NCBI GenBank assembly: GCA_023395755.1
Contig: JAEWYG010000173.1
Location: 1 to 6,463, forward strand
Source of the DNA: Actinomycetes bacterium
GTDB lineage: Bacteria; Actinomycetota; Coriobacteriia; Coriobacteriales; Eggerthellaceae
Direction of reading: 5' to 3'
Length of the DNA stretch: 6,463 nt
A program made the translations under genes and the position numbers. Shown here piece after piece: positions 1 through 6,308 of this stretch (position 1 is its first letter; every line of letters starts with the position of its first letter). Under the pieces are notes generated by a model that did no database searches, had not been told where the DNA came from, and saw only the letters and a list, made by a program, of their open reading frames with translations.

Positions 1-9
1 AAACATCAT
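1..9 (-). CDS. Start of the next operon gene, cut by the window edge
   Basis: Only the first codons are present: two consecutive ATG codons (9-7 and 6-4) followed by TTT, giving Met-Met-Phe. A strong Shine-Dalgarno run, GAGAGGAG, ends 8 nt before the first ATG, and the gene starts 24 nt after the radical SAM gene's stop, so it should belong to the same transcript. Too little is visible to identify the product. By analogy with other clusters of siroheme-dependent heme synthesis, hemB, hemL or a second radical SAM gene (ahbD/nirJ2) would fit, but that is inference from context only. Confidence 0.6.
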
Positions 10-17
10 GGTAGACA

Positions 18-26
18 CTCCTCTCT
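18..26 (-). promoter_or_regulatory. Ribosome binding site of the edge gene
   Basis: On the minus strand AGAGAGGAG lies in the 24-nt gap after the radical SAM gene and 8 nt before the doubled ATG. It is the main evidence that a translated gene begins at the left edge. Confidence 0.65.
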
Positions 27-33
27 GGCGCGT

Positions 34-1233
34 TTATGCGACGCCAATTTCTTCATCGGTCAGATAGCATGCCGGGTCTGCGCCCCACAGATTTCCTGTT
101 GCCGCTTCGCTTCGCACACGAAAGTTACCATTGCAAATATCAAGCCAACGGCACTGCTTGCAACGACCCTCCACGAAGGGACGCTTGTCTTTTAATCGGA
201 ACATGAGCTCGCTTTGTTCGGTGGTGCAACTCGTATCAGACCATATTTCCGAAAACGACCGTTCACGCACATTCCCTAGGGAGAAATGACGCCAGAATTG
301 ATCGGGATACACTTCGCCATCCCAACTTACGCATCCGATACCCGCACCCGTCGAATTACCGCGGTTCCACTGAAGTAGTTGCATTACTTCTTCAGCTCTC
401 GCCGGGTCCTCACGTAAGAGTTCCAAATACACAAAGGGTCCGTCAGCGTGATTGTCTACTGTTAGAATTTCAGGCGAACCTCCACGATCAAACCACGCGC
501 GCGTACGATCCATAATTAAACGCACGGCTGCACGCGTTTCTTCATGGTTAAGATCCTCGTTCATAAGAGCGCTGCCGCGCCCGGTATAGACAAGATGATA
601 GAAGCAGGCGCGCTTCACGCCTTCAGCCTCCATAACGTCGAACACATCGCCTATTTCTCGCCAGTTGCGCTTATTAATCGTCATGCGCAACCCCACCTTG
701 ATGCCCGCCGCTTTTGCGTTACGAATGCCTTCGATCGCCCGATCGAAGCTACCCGACAAACCCCGAAAGCTATCATGCGTAGCACGAGCTCCATCAAGAG
801 AAACTCCCACGTAAGACAACCCCACTTCAGCAAACCGTGTTGCAAGATCGGGTGTGATAAGGGTCCCATTTGTCGACAGAACCACCCTCATACCCCGGTC
901 TTTCGCATACTGCATCAATTCCACCACATCGGGGCGCATGCAGGGCTCGCCGCCCGAAAACAAAAGCACCGGCGCACCAAACGCAGCCAAATCGTCAATC
1001 ATTCTCATAGACTCCGCAGTGCTCATCTCATTTTCATAGAGCCTACCTTCAGAACCTGCATAACAATGAACGCAGCGCAGGTTGCATGTCTGCGTGCAAT
1101 TCCATACGACAACAGGCTTTTTATCTTTTGAAAACTGCAACAGTTCACTGGGCAGCTCTCGCGATTCGCGATGGTAACGCAGCACATCAGCCGGCTCCAC
1201 GGCCCCGCAGTACAACTTTGAAATACCAATCAT
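34..1233 (-). CDS. ahbC: AhbC/NirJ1-type radical SAM protein (Fe-coproporphyrin III synthesis from didecarboxysiroheme)
   Basis: A 399-residue cytosolic radical SAM enzyme. AhbC removes two acetate side chains from 12,18-didecarboxysiroheme to yield Fe-coproporphyrin III in the siroheme-dependent heme route; relatives are often labelled NirJ1 or heme d1 biosynthesis protein. The N-terminus (MIGISKLYCG, then LLQFSKDKKPVVVWN at 31-45) matches this family as I know it. The radical SAM cluster motif CNLRCVHC supplies Cys50, Cys54 and Cys57, with an additional Cys46 four residues earlier. SAM-binding elements follow: FSGGEP at 92-97, STNGT at 120-124 and VSLDG at 144-148. The C-terminal SPASM-like region carries Cys301, Cys358, Cys361, Cys367 and Cys389 for an auxiliary Fe-S cluster. 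The ATG at 1233 is 10 nt after the cobA-hemD stop, with a weak GAAGG 7 nt upstream. The nearest alternatives are NirJ or AhbD, but placement after siroheme-forming genes and the N-terminus favour AhbC. Confidence 0.87.
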   Translation of the reverse strand: MIGISKLYCGAVEPADVLRYHRESRELPSELLQFSKDKKPVVVWNCTQTCNLRCVHCYAGSEGRLYENEMSTAESMRMIDDLAAFGAPVLLFSGGEPCMRPDVVELMQYAKDRGMRVVLSTNGTLITPDLATRFAEVGLSYVGVSLDGARATHDSFRGLSGSFDRAIEGIRNAKAAGIKVGLRMTINKRNWREIGDVFDVMEAEGVKRACFYHLVYTGRGSALMNEDLNHEETRAAVRLIMDRTRAWFDRGGSPEILTVDNHADGPFVYLELLREDPARAEEVMQLLQWNRGNSTGAGIGCVSWDGEVYPDQFWRHFSLGNVRERSFSEIWSDTSCTTEQSELMFRLKDKRPFVEGRCKQCRWLDICNGNFRVRSEAATGNLWGADPACYLTDEEIGVA

Positions 1234-1243
1234 ATGCGTACCT

Positions 1244-2824
1244 TCACTTTCCCTCTGCGCCTACCGCGCGATGTTTGACGAGCGTCTCTACTAAGCCAAC
1301 AATCGTATACTCCTCAGCTTCGGCGGCGATAGAGAGTCCTTCTTCACGAGCAGTGGCCGAGGTGATGGGCCCGATAGAATAGAAGTCCACGTTCTCAAGA
1401 AGTGTGCCTTGGTCTCGATTGCTGTTACGTACAAGATCAATAAAATTTCGAACCGTAGATGAAGACGTAAACGTTACCGCGTCAACCTCTCCAGCGGACA
1501 GGCGCTCCAAGGCGAGCTCTACCCAAGCGTGTGGCGGGGGCAGCGTTTGATACACGGGCGCAACGTCAACACGAGCGCCCCGAGCTCGCAACATCTGCGG
1601 CAGCACCTCCCGAGCCACGAGCGCGCGCGGAACAAGCACCCCATCTCCCGTCGACAAACCCCCCTCGATAAGCAGCTGAGCCACTGCTTCGGCTCGATAT
1701 TCACTTGGTACAAAATCGGCTACGATACCATAATCCCTCAACTGCGCATCGGTAGCAGGGCCAATGGCGGCAACGCGTGCGCATGAAAGTGCACGAGAAT
1801 CTAACCCTGCGCGGGAAAGTCGCTCAAAGAACGCCTTTACGCCATTCGCGCTGGTAAACACAATAAACCGATAGTCCGCCAAATGCATAATACATTCGTC
1901 AATCGTCGCATAGCTGGGTGGCGGCGCAATATCTATGGTAGGCAACTCAAGAACAGAGGCTCCCAACGTACGCAGTCGAGCCGTGAGCCCGCTGGCTTGA
2001 GAGCGCGTGCGCGTAACCGCAACGGTCATTCCCGCAAGCGGACCTGGTTCATACCAGGTTAATTGTTGGTGCAATGCCGCCACCGCACCAACAACAATAA
2101 TCGCAGGAGCCTTAAAGCCAGCGGCTATCGCACGCTCGACAATGGTTTCCAAAGTGCCTGCAAGCACTTCCTGATTAGGCATTGTTCCCCAACGTATCAA
2201 AGCGACCGGGGTATCCGCCGAACGTCCTGCCTCCATAAGTCGATCGGCTATTACAGGCAGGTTTCGCACACCCATATAGAAACACAAGGTATCCGCACCG
2301 CGAGCAATACCATCCCAGTCGATAGACGTCTCGCTTTTTGCGGAATCCTCATTGCCCGTAATAAACGCCACCGATGAAGCTACCCCACGATGAGTAACCG
2401 GCACGCCTGCATACGCCGGTGCCGCAATGCCGCTCGTAACGCCAGGAATAACGGAACAGACAATGCCCGCTTCACGCAAGGCAAGGGCCTCCTCACCACC
2501 GCGTCCGAATACAAACGGGTCTCCCCCCTTGAGACGCACGAGAGCACCCCCGCCCCTACCTTCCAATTCGGCAGTCTTGCGCACCAGCAAATCGTTAATT
2601 TCTTCCTGTGTAACATGGGTCGAAAAGCCCTTCTTACCTACGTATATCAGTTCGGCAGCTTCGCGAGCATGAGACAGAAGCGCCGTATTGGCGAGGTAGT
2701 CATACACCACAATATCGGCCCGCTCAAGAGCAGCGGCACCCGCAAGGGTAAGAAGACCCGGGTCTCCCGGCCCTGCCCCCACAAGAACAACCTCCACTCC
2801 ACGCAAAATTCGAGCACCCATCAC
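1244..2824 (-). CDS. cobA-hemD: Fused uroporphyrinogen-III C-methyltransferase / uroporphyrinogen-III synthase
   Basis: A 526-residue bifunctional protein. The N-terminal half (about 11-256) is the SAM-dependent methyltransferase that converts uroporphyrinogen III to precorrin-2. It shows VGAGPGDPGLLTL (15-27), YVGKKG (61-66), RLKGGDPFVFGRGGEE (97-112), VIPGVTSGIAAPAYAGVP (125-142) and the NQ pair of the WGT motif near 217. The C-terminal half (about 264-516) is uroporphyrinogen-III synthase, which cyclises hydroxymethylbilane with inversion of ring D. It shows TVAVTRTRSQA (267-277), FTSANGVKAFF (323-333), IGPAT (354-358), FTSSSTVRNF (452-461) and IGPITSATARE (484-494). The fusion joins consecutive steps, so the HemD product can pass directly to CobA. 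Start choice: GTG at 2824 overlaps the hemC stop as GTGA, while an in-frame ATG follows immediately at 2821. A GAGAGGAG Shine-Dalgarno lies 6 nt before the GTG and 9 nt before the ATG, so either may be used. Confidence 0.95.
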   Translation of the reverse strand: MMGARILRGVEVVLVGAGPGDPGLLTLAGAAALERADIVVYDYLANTALLSHAREAAELIYVGKKGFSTHVTQEEINDLLVRKTAELEGRGGGALVRLKGGDPFVFGRGGEEALALREAGIVCSVIPGVTSGIAAPAYAGVPVTHRGVASSVAFITGNEDSAKSETSIDWDGIARGADTLCFYMGVRNLPVIADRLMEAGRSADTPVALIRWGTMPNQEVLAGTLETIVERAIAAGFKAPAIIVVGAVAALHQQLTWYEPGPLAGMTVAVTRTRSQASGLTARLRTLGASVLELPTIDIAPPPSYATIDECIMHLADYRFIVFTSANGVKAFFERLSRAGLDSRALSCARVAAIGPATDAQLRDYGIVADFVPSEYRAEAVAQLLIEGGLSTGDGVLVPRALVAREVLPQMLRARGARVDVAPVYQTLPPPHAWVELALERLSAGEVDAVTFTSSSTVRNFIDLVRNSNRDQGTLLENVDFYSIGPITSATAREEGLSIAAEAEEYTIVGLVETLVKHRAVGAEGK

Positions 2825-3804
2825 ACGAGTCTCCTCTCATCTCCCGTAACGCGCACTTCATCAAGTATGGCGTGTGCGCCCCGAGCCTCAAGCTGCTCGA
2901 CAACCTGCTGAGCAAGTGTACATGCCTTGCGAGAAGCTCCTTCGCCGCCCTCAACGTCGACAGGTTGAGCCAAGAGCGCGCGAATGCTGCTTCTTAACAT
3001 CAACGAACCGTCAAGTTTTCCCACGAACGCATCGATAACAATTTCGTCGCCCTCGAAACGGGCATATGCCCCGATAGGCACTTGGCAACCGCCATCAAGC
3101 GCACCCATGATATGGCGCTCCGCCGCCACGCAGACATCGGTAGCAGCGTCGCGTACGGATGCACAGGCGCACGCTGCCCTCTCGTCATCCGAACGGATCT
3201 CCAAACCTATAGCTCCTTGTCCCACAGCGGGCACTACCATGTCCGAGGAAAACGTTTCGGCGACTTCATAACCCCAGCCCATCCGCTGAACCCCAGCGGC
3301 CGCCAGCACGATAGCATCAAGTGCCCCCTCATGCACTTTTGCTATGCGGGTATCCAAATTGCCACGAACCTCCACGTAGTCGAGATCATCGCGCACTGCG
3401 CGTAACTGAGAAAGTCGACGAAGGGCTCCGGTACCTACGCGGGCACCTACTGGCAAGGCTGCAAAAGTTGTACCTGGTGAAGCAACGAGCACATCGCGCG
3501 CGTCGGCACGCGCCAAGCATCCCGTCAGCATAAGGCCTTCCGGCAATACCGTAGGCACATCCTTCATTGAGTGGACGCACACGTCCACCCGTCCATCAAG
3601 CAACGCCTGTTCGAGCTCTTTGGTGAACAGCCCCTTATCGCCGATCTTTGACAGGGCAACATCAAGAATCTTATCGCCTTTTGTTTTAATAACCTCAACG
3701 GAAACTTCTAGGTCAGGACAGGCTTCGCGTAGGCAATCGGCCACATGATACGCTTGCCACAAGGCAAGTTTGCTGCCGCGAGTTCCTATGGTAAAGGGGC
3801 GCAC
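2821..3804 (-). CDS. hemC: Hydroxymethylbilane synthase (porphobilinogen deaminase)
   Basis: Polymerises four porphobilinogen molecules into the linear tetrapyrrole hydroxymethylbilane in the cytosol. The 327-residue product has the family's usual length and key elements: the N-terminus RPFTIGTRGSKLALWQ (2-17), the HSMKDVP motif at 78-84 with catalytic Asp82, the GTGALRR stretch (124-130), EVRGNLDTR (145-153), and LDGGCQVPIGAY (236-247), whose Cys240 carries the dipyrromethane cofactor. The start is the GTG at 3804: it has a perfect AAAGGAG 5 nt upstream and gives the normal family N-terminus. An upstream in-frame ATG at 3855 would add 17 unrelated residues and has no reason to be used. The gene begins inside the 3' end of hemA (19-nt overlap) and its stop overlaps the cobA-hemD start. 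Confidence 0.96.
   Translation of the reverse strand: MRPFTIGTRGSKLALWQAYHVADCLREACPDLEVSVEVIKTKGDKILDVALSKIGDKGLFTKELEQALLDGRVDVCVHSMKDVPTVLPEGLMLTGCLARADARDVLVASPGTTFAALPVGARVGTGALRRLSQLRAVRDDLDYVEVRGNLDTRIAKVHEGALDAIVLAAAGVQRMGWGYEVAETFSSDMVVPAVGQGAIGLEIRSDDERAACACASVRDAATDVCVAAERHIMGALDGGCQVPIGAYARFEGDEIVIDAFVGKLDGSLMLRSSIRALLAQPVDVEGGEGASRKACTLAQQVVEQLEARGAHAILDEVRVTGDERRLV
2831..2838 (-). promoter_or_regulatory. Ribosome binding site of cobA-hemD
   Basis: GAGAGGAG on the minus strand, inside the last codons of hemC. Spacing is 6 nt to the GTG at 2824 and 9 nt to the ATG at 2821, so it supports both possible starts. Its position makes cobA-hemD initiation dependent on ribosomes finishing hemC. 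Confidence 0.7.
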
Positions 3805-5213
3805 AAGGACTCCTTTCGGTTGTGAGGACAGACTCCGCCACCATGACGGGCGCATGAACCGCCAGCAACAAGGCGACAGGTACGACCCTCGTCACTTCGG
3901 CACGAGAAACCTTGCGGGTAAGCATCGAGGCCGAACAGGTAGCGTGCGGCCTCGGTATAGCGATACGCATCAGGGTCGCTGGCTTGTTTACGCAGCCGGG
4001 CGGTAGGACCATGAAGCAACTTCTTAGCTACCGCATTCGCGAGCGCGTCAAGCACAGCAATTTCGCTCTCACCTGTCTGGTCACCGCGAATTGCGGCAAG
4101 TGCTTTAGCGGCTCGAGAAGTTTCGGCCTCGCACACGCTGCGCGCCTTATCATGCATTTGCTTCACCGTGGGGGTTACCACACGCCCTTGCAGCCACGCG
4201 AGAAATGCGTCGGTCTGCTCGGCCACCAGCGCTTCCGCATGCATTGACTCAGCAGCACGCAAGCGTACGTTTTCAGCTACAACTGCTTCGAGATCATCCA
4301 AATCGAAGCACCTAACCCCCAGCACGTCAGCACAGGCAGGATCGACCGTACGAGGTAAAGCCACATCTACAATCACGAAAGGTAAAGTCGATGCGCCTCT
4401 TTTCTCAATGGCGCGGCCAAGCACCTCTTGTGTGATAAGGTATTCGCTGCAACCGGCGCACGCTACGACGAGATCGGCTTGGGTTAGTTGGTCTTCCAGT
4501 TCGTCCAAAGTCGCTGCGACGCCTCCCATGCGCGCTGCGGCCTCTTCAGCCCGAGTTAACGTGCGATTCGCAATCACCACACGATCCACTCCGCGCTCTT
4601 TAAGGTACGCGAGAGCAAGAAGCCCCATCTCGCCAGCCCCCACTACGAGGGCACTACGCGCTGTCAAACTGCCCAATTCACGCTCGGCAAGCTGTACCGC
4701 TGCCGTGGAAACCGAGACCGACCGCTCACCAATAGCTGTTCGTTCGCGCACCAGCTTACCTACCTCAAGGGCGTTGCGAAACAATCGGCGCATAACTTCA
4801 TCGACCGCATAGGATTCTTCGGCGACGGCAAACGCGCGCCGAACCTGCCCAATAATCTGCGCCTCGCCAAGCACAAGAGAATCAAGAGAAGACGACACAC
4901 GAAATAGATGCTCGACAGCTCCCGGGCCCTGTTTAACAACCAGAGTACGGGTGAGCAGTTCTGCGTTGCGTTCATCCATACCAGGAAGACTGCTTAGCAG
5001 ATCGACTATCGCCCGCACGCCGTCGGGTGCCGTAACAGCCTGCGCGTACACTTCCGTGCGATTGCAGGTAGACAAAATTACCGCTTCCGTAACAGCGTCG
5101 TCCGAAAGCAACACAGAAAGCATATCGCTCAGCTGATCATGGGGTATAGCCAGCTTCCCTCGCAACTCGACGGGGGCCGTCTTGTGACTCACCCCTACCG
5201 CTAGAAGCGTCAT
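3786..5213 (-). CDS. hemA: Glutamyl-tRNA reductase with a cysteine-rich C-terminal extension
   Basis: Reduces glutamyl-tRNA(Glu) with NADPH to glutamate-1-semialdehyde, the committed step of the C5 tetrapyrrole route. Of 475 residues, the first 430 cover the whole family. Visible are the N-terminal VGVSHKTAPVELR (6-18), the catalytic thioester Cys50 in STCNRTEVY (48-56), the tRNA/substrate region with His102 and SLVLGEAQIIGQV (112-124), the NADPH-binding VVGAGEMG (190-197) with IANRT (214-218), and the C-terminal dimerisation helix region ending at YLFGLD (425-430). The family usually stops about there. Here 45 more residues follow, containing Cys438, 446, 454, 462 and 471 and a Cys-Pro pair at 462-463. 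The last codons double as the hemC ribosome binding site and start. The start ATG at 5213 overlaps the sirC stop as ATGA; a GGTGATC stretch 4 nt upstream can pair with the 16S rRNA tail. Function of the core is certain; the role of the tail is unknown. Confidence 0.96.
   Translation of the reverse strand: MTLLAVGVSHKTAPVELRGKLAIPHDQLSDMLSVLLSDDAVTEAVILSTCNRTEVYAQAVTAPDGVRAIVDLLSSLPGMDERNAELLTRTLVVKQGPGAVEHLFRVSSSLDSLVLGEAQIIGQVRRAFAVAEESYAVDEVMRRLFRNALEVGKLVRERTAIGERSVSVSTAAVQLAERELGSLTARSALVVGAGEMGLLALAYLKERGVDRVVIANRTLTRAEEAAARMGGVAATLDELEDQLTQADLVVACAGCSEYLITQEVLGRAIEKRGASTLPFVIVDVALPRTVDPACADVLGVRCFDLDDLEAVVAENVRLRAAESMHAEALVAEQTDAFLAWLQGRVVTPTVKQMHDKARSVCEAETSRAAKALAAIRGDQTGESEIAVLDALANAVAKKLLHGPTARLRKQASDPDAYRYTEAARYLFGLDAYPQGFSCRSDEGRTCRLVAGGSCARHGGGVCPHNRKESLCAPLP
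3810..3816 (-). promoter_or_regulatory. Ribosome binding site deciding the hemC GTG start
   Basis: AAAGGAG on the minus strand, 5 nt before the GTG at 3804. It lies within the hemA coding sequence (codons for the Arg-Lys-Glu near residues 466-468) and selects the GTG over the upstream ATG at 3855. Confidence 0.8.
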
Positions 5214-5908
5214 CGAAGATCACCCGCCGCGATAGCAGCAGCTTCTCTATACACTGTTTCGGCCTCGAGATGAACACCAGCACGAATGCGCTCAAGCAGC
5301 GCCAGATCGCAAGCCGCTTCAAGCACAGAAGCACGCTCAGCCTCGTTGCCGGGAATGTACAAACGCACCAATTCCCTCACTTCGGCCAATAAATTCACGT
5401 AGTCTTCCCACTCATCCGAGTAGCGCTCCTCAAGCTCACGTCGCACACGCTTTGCGAGGGCGGGTGCAGCTCCACTTGTAGATACAGCCATTTGGAGTAG
5501 TCCGCGCCGAGCCACCGACGGAACGATAAAATTGCAGTGCGGAGGATCGTCTACAACGTTTACTAAAATGCCGCACGATTCAGCCTTGACATACACCGCT
5601 TCGTTCACCGCAGCATCGTTTGTAGCTGCATATACTAAAAACATCCCCTGTATATCGCCAGAATCAAATACCCTTCGCTTGAGTTCGATGCAACCCTCGC
5701 CTGCCCACTCCTCTAAACGAGGGGTAACCTCAGGAGATACGACACATACGCGCGCACCTGCCTGCACAAGACTTGTCACTTTGCGTTCGGCAATCGAGCC
5801 TCCACCGACCACCAGCACTTTCCGATTGCTTAAAGCAAGAAACACCGGATAGTAGGGCGTCCTCCCTTCGACCGACTCAGAAACACGCATGAAAGCATCG
5901 TTTGCCAC
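5210..5908 (-). CDS. sirC: Precorrin-2 dehydrogenase / sirohydrochlorin ferrochelatase (SirC/Met8/CysG-N type)
   Basis: Oxidises precorrin-2 to sirohydrochlorin with NAD+, and in bifunctional relatives (Met8p, CysG N-terminal part) also inserts Fe2+ to give siroheme. The 232 residues are a stand-alone version. The NAD-binding Rossmann motif VLVVGGGSIAERK occupies 31-43, followed by VVSPEVTP (56-63), AATND (94-98), NVVDDPPHCNFIVPS (117-131) with the conserved Asp pair 120/121, and STSGAAPALAKRVRRELE (143-160), which links to the dimerisation and C-terminal helical domain. The conserved Asp is the residue tied to both activities in Met8p and CysG, so bifunctionality is possible but not shown. 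The start is the GTG at 5908, with AAAGGAG 5 nt upstream; the internal ATG at 5890 lacks a site. First gene of the operon; its stop overlaps the hemA start by 4 nt. Confidence 0.9.
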   Translation of the reverse strand: MANDAFMRVSESVEGRTPYYPVFLALSNRKVLVVGGGSIAERKVTSLVQAGARVCVVSPEVTPRLEEWAGEGCIELKRRVFDSGDIQGMFLVYAATNDAAVNEAVYVKAESCGILVNVVDDPPHCNFIVPSVARRGLLQMAVSTSGAAPALAKRVRRELEERYSDEWEDYVNLLAEVRELVRLYIPGNEAERASVLEAACDLALLERIRAGVHLEAETVYREAAAIAAGDLR

Positions 5909-5913
5909 GCGAA

Positions 5914-5920
5914 CTCCTTT
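5914..5920 (-). promoter_or_regulatory. Ribosome binding site of the first operon gene
   Basis: A perfect AAAGGAG on the minus strand, 5 nt before the GTG at 5908, which fixes this GTG as the start. The same heptamer and 5-nt spacing are used before the hemC GTG. Confidence 0.8.
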
Positions 5921-5976
5921 CCCTACAAGCTAACCTACTCTTTGAGCCGCAAAGCGCATAAGTACATGAGTAGCCA

Positions 5977-5993
5977 AGCCGGGCATGCCGGCT
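5977..5993 (-). repeat. Short GC-rich hairpin in the operon leader
   Basis: A perfect 6-bp inverted repeat, AGCCGG and CCGGCT, around a 5-nt loop, about 70 nt before the sirC start. No run of T follows on either strand, so it is not a standard intrinsic terminator. It could be a leader RNA element or a protein site; the stem is short enough that chance is possible. Confidence 0.4.
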
Positions 5994-6102
5994 CTTAAGC
6001 CCTTGTCGGACCACCTTTAAAATTATGTTTGGTTCTCGTCTTTCGCTTTGTGATGTATGCGAACGTCATCATCTTGAGTCGTCTATTAACGACCGCAAGA
6101 GC

Positions 6103-6133
6103 AGCATAGGATATGACGCAACGTCACCGTCAA
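6103..6133 (-). promoter_or_regulatory. Candidate sigma-70-type promoter, nearer the operon
   Basis: On the minus strand TTGACG (6133-6128) matches five of six positions of the -35 consensus, and TATGCT (6108-6103) matches four of six of the -10. The 19-nt spacing is longer than ideal. A TGACG/CGTCA dyad sits in the spacer. The predicted transcript start would lie roughly 190 nt before the sirC start. Prediction by eye only. Confidence 0.35.
6114..6126. promoter_or_regulatory. TGACG/CGTCA dyad, possible operator
   Basis: TGACGCAACGTCA on the plus strand is a perfect 5-bp inverted repeat around CAA. It lies between the -35 and -10 hexamers of the promoter candidate. Further copies of the half-site occur at 6128-6132 and 6064-6068. 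The regulator is unknown. Confidence 0.35.
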
Positions 6134-6146
6134 CGGTATTTTTACC

Positions 6147-6175
6147 ATAATCTAAATTTAGGACTCAGTTTCCAA
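6147..6175 (-). promoter_or_regulatory. Candidate sigma-70-type promoter, farther from the operon
   Basis: On the minus strand TTGGAA (6175-6170) and GATTAT (6152-6147) each match four of six consensus positions at the optimal 17-nt spacing, in an AT-rich stretch. It is an alternative or additional promoter to the candidate about 40 nt closer. Weak evidence. Confidence 0.25.
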
Positions 6176-6208
6176 AAACAGGCGCGGCGCATCAACCAGC
6201 CACCTCGT

Positions 6209-6230
6209 CCACAAATTGCGCATCTAGTGG
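6209..6230. repeat. Imperfect palindrome centred on TGCGCA
   Basis: CCAC (6209-6212) and GTGG (6227-6230) are placed exactly symmetrically around the palindrome TGCGCA (6217-6222). This could be a binding site or part of an insertion element end, because the suspected element remnant starts about here. Confidence 0.4.
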
Positions 6231-6270
6231 AATTCGGCACATTACCTGCTTGAGCGAATGCCCGTCAGAC

Positions 6271-6303
6271 CGGCTGAATTGAGTGTCGAGAGCGCCTTCA
6301 CCT
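6271..6303 (+). repeat. 33-nt direct repeat, copy 1
   Basis: Matches copy 2 at 29 of 33 positions, with the last 17 nt (CGAGAGCGCCTTCACCT) identical. The start-to-start distance is 38 nt. Such paired subterminal repeats are typical transposase binding sites, but the assignment rests on context. Confidence 0.75.
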
Positions 6304-6308
6304 TAGGG

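Larger units (their letters stand above)
5909..6208. other. Non-coding leader and promoter region of the operon
   Basis: About 300 bases with no convincing gene. Minus-strand short frames (for example 11 codons at 5967-5935 and 19 codons at 5986-5930) and a plus-strand 41-residue frame at 6025-6150 all lack a ribosome binding site. The region is more AT-rich around 6010-6040 and 6135-6175 than the genes. It holds the promoter candidates, the TGACG/CGTCA cluster and the leader hairpin listed separately. I see none of the conserved boxes of a cobalamin riboswitch and no tRNA. Confidence 0.6.

Noticed and set aside
544..1131. A 195-codon plus-strand frame opposite ahbC
   Set aside because: It lies wholly antisense to a clearly conserved radical SAM gene, has no recognisable motifs and a composition typical of a mirrored frame.
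3805..3855. A 17-residue N-terminal extension of HemC starting at ATG 3855
   Set aside because: No ribosome binding site, unrelated to the family N-terminus, and deep inside hemA; the GTG at 3804 has a perfect site.
4168..4812. A 214-codon plus-strand frame opposite hemA
   Set aside because: Rich in Ser, Arg, Thr and Ala as expected from the reverse strand of hemA, with no domain recognised.
5930..5986. Short leader peptide frames before sirC
   Set aside because: Neither the 11-codon nor the 19-codon frame has a ribosome binding site, and neither shows a run of regulatory codons.
5977..5993. Intrinsic terminator upstream of the operon
   Set aside because: The stem is only 6 bp and no T-run follows on either strand.
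6025..6150. A 41-residue plus-strand frame with a C-x2-C followed by His-His, divergent from the operon
   Set aside because: No Shine-Dalgarno, no recognisable family, and it overlaps the promoter candidates; a frame of this length is expected by chance.
5909..6208. Cobalamin riboswitch in the leader, expected by association with tetrapyrrole genes
   Set aside because: None of the conserved boxes of that riboswitch could be seen on the minus strand.
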